From Pseudophaeobacter sp. EL27 (GTDB lineage Bacteria > Pseudomonadota > Alphaproteobacteria > Rhodobacterales > Rhodobacteraceae), in NCBI RefSeq assembly GCF_900313025.1, contig NZ_OMPQ01000011.1:1-64000 (forward strand): a stretch of 64,000 bases of DNA. Direction: 5' to 3'. The first letter of the stretch is position 1, and every line of letters begins with the position of its first letter. The position numbers and the translations under genes were made by a program. Positions 63,302 to 64,000 of the stretch are shown one piece after another. A model generated the notes under the pieces. That model did no database searches. It worked only from the letters and a program-made list of their open reading frames with translations, and was not told the DNA's origin.

Positions 63302-64000
63302 TTACAGGCCTAGCACATCCAGCATGTCATATTCGCCTGGTGCCTGCTCCAGCCCCCAAAGCGCCGCCTTTACCGCACCACGGGCAAAGATGGCGCGATC
63401 CGTTGCCATATGGCGCAGCACAATACGCTCACCAGCGGCGGCAAAAAGCACATCATGTTCGCCGACGATATCGCCGCCGCGTATGGCGCTGAACCCGATG
63501 TCCCCCCGTTTGCGTGCGCCGGTGATGCCATCGCGACCAGAATCGGAGACATCCGCCAGGTTCACCCCGCGCCCCTCAGCAGCGGCTTCCCCCAGCATCA
63601 GCGCGGTGCCCGAGGGCGCGTCCACCTTGTGGTGGTGATGGGCCTCAATGACTTCGATGTCAAAATCCTCATCCAGAGCCGCGGCAACCTTTTTGGTCAG
63701 CTGCACCAGCAGGTTTACTCCCAGGCTCATATTCCCTGCCCGGACCAAAACCGCGTGGCGCGATGCGGGTTCCAGCTGGGCAATCTGCGCTTCCGACATG
63801 CCGGTGGTGCCAATCACATGTACCGCCCGCGCCTGTGCCGCCAGTTTTGAAAACGCCAATGTGGCTTCGGGCGATGTAAAATCAATCACCGCCTGCGCTT
63901 TGGAGAAAGCCTCCAACGGATCATCGGTGACCACCACCCCAATCTCCGCACCACCCATGGCGGTGCCAAGATCCTGACCAACCCAAGCATGGCCCGCGCG
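63302..64000 (-). CDS. dapB: 4-hydroxy-tetrahydrodipicolinate reductase, 5' end cut by window
   Basis: The last 232 codons of DapB, which reduces dihydrodipicolinate-type intermediate in lysine and diaminopimelate synthesis. The frame runs open to the right edge (…[19 protein letters not shown]); about 35-40 N-terminal residues with the first Rossmann glycines lie outside. Visible motifs are [19 protein letters not shown] and the catalytic [29 protein letters not shown] is the C-terminal family block. An in-frame ATG at 63958 is internal, not the start. Confidence 0.96.
   Translation of the reverse strand, partial: RAGHAWVGQDLGTAMGGAEIGVVVTDDPLEAFSKAQAVIDFTSPEATLAFSKLAAQARAVHVIGTTGMSEAQIAQLEPASRHAVLVRAGNMSLGVNLLVQLTKKVAAALDEDFDIEVIEAHHHHKVDAPSGTALMLGEAAAEGRGVNLADVSDSGRDGITGARKRGDIGFSAIRGGDIVGEHDVLFAAAGERIVLRHMATDRAIFARGAVKAALWGLEQAPGEYDMLDVLGL

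Overview
The window looks like chromosomal DNA of a marine alphaproteobacterium of the Rhodobacterales, most likely the Roseobacter group. This rests on protein-level resemblance and gene order (rsmB-heparinase-purH-lspA, SdhAF4-like DUF1674, DUF3035, DUF3775, a DinB with an N-terminal zinc ribbon, split saccharopine enzymes), not on a database search. Coding density is high and the base composition is G+C-rich. I see no prophage, insertion sequence, CRISPR array or recognisable defence island.

Layout. 1-500: promoter, leader and boxA of an rRNA operon transcribed leftward out of the window, with four perfect or near-perfect 22-bp tandem repeats in the leader. 500-4500: msrPQ methionine sulfoxide repair, a membrane-anchored glutamate-synthase-like FMN enzyme, and a periplasmic DUF302 protein. 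4500-11600: clpB, pyrF, a possible small RNA, a Nudix hydrolase divergent from dinB, N-formylglutamate amidohydrolase, tRNA-Val(GAC) and rpmJ. 11860-16220: a ferric-iron ABC transporter split into fbpA and a distant fbpB that share a 12-bp upstream word, with a GNAT acetyltransferase and a CobW-type GTPase between them. 16440-25630: a leftward operon of an AMP-forming acyl-CoA ligase, a full Liv-type ABC transporter and a PaaK-type ligase, which suggests uptake and CoA activation of an organic acid. 25880-31160: a secreted caspase-Sel1 repeat-peptidoglycan-binding protein, then a soluble PAS hybrid histidine kinase, an OmpR-type regulator and a probably leaderless WGR-domain gene. 31180-37500: an M20-type amidohydrolase, then an operon for lysine breakdown through saccharopine with a SemiSWEET protein inside it, and a Crp-type regulator with a DUF2892 membrane protein. 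37600-44200: a U32 protease-family protein, DUF3775, and a mutL-rmuC-adenylate cyclase operon. 44350-48380: sitABCD manganese-type transporter behind two tandem palindromes. 48490-52700: deoC, a two-domain ALDH16-type aldehyde dehydrogenase and a DECR2-like SDR. 52770-61580: two M16 proteases, DUF3035 lipoprotein, lspA, purH, heparinase-family protein and rsmB, all leftward. 61670-64000: DUF1674, an unrecognised membrane-anchored protein, NIPSNAP, and dapB cut by the right edge.

How the parts fit. dapB shows lysine is made by the diaminopimelate route, so the saccharopine enzymes are probably catabolic. deoC releases acetaldehyde and the adjacent ALDH16 could oxidise it. Several junctions (HK/RR, mutL/rmuC/cyclase, sitC/sitD, M16/M16, lysine-2-oxoglutarate reductase/SemiSWEET, ligase/small ORF/livG) overlap by 1-8 nt, which implies translational coupling. 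The most interesting candidate system is the caspase-Sel1 protein beside the PAS kinase/regulator pair; the link between them is only positional.
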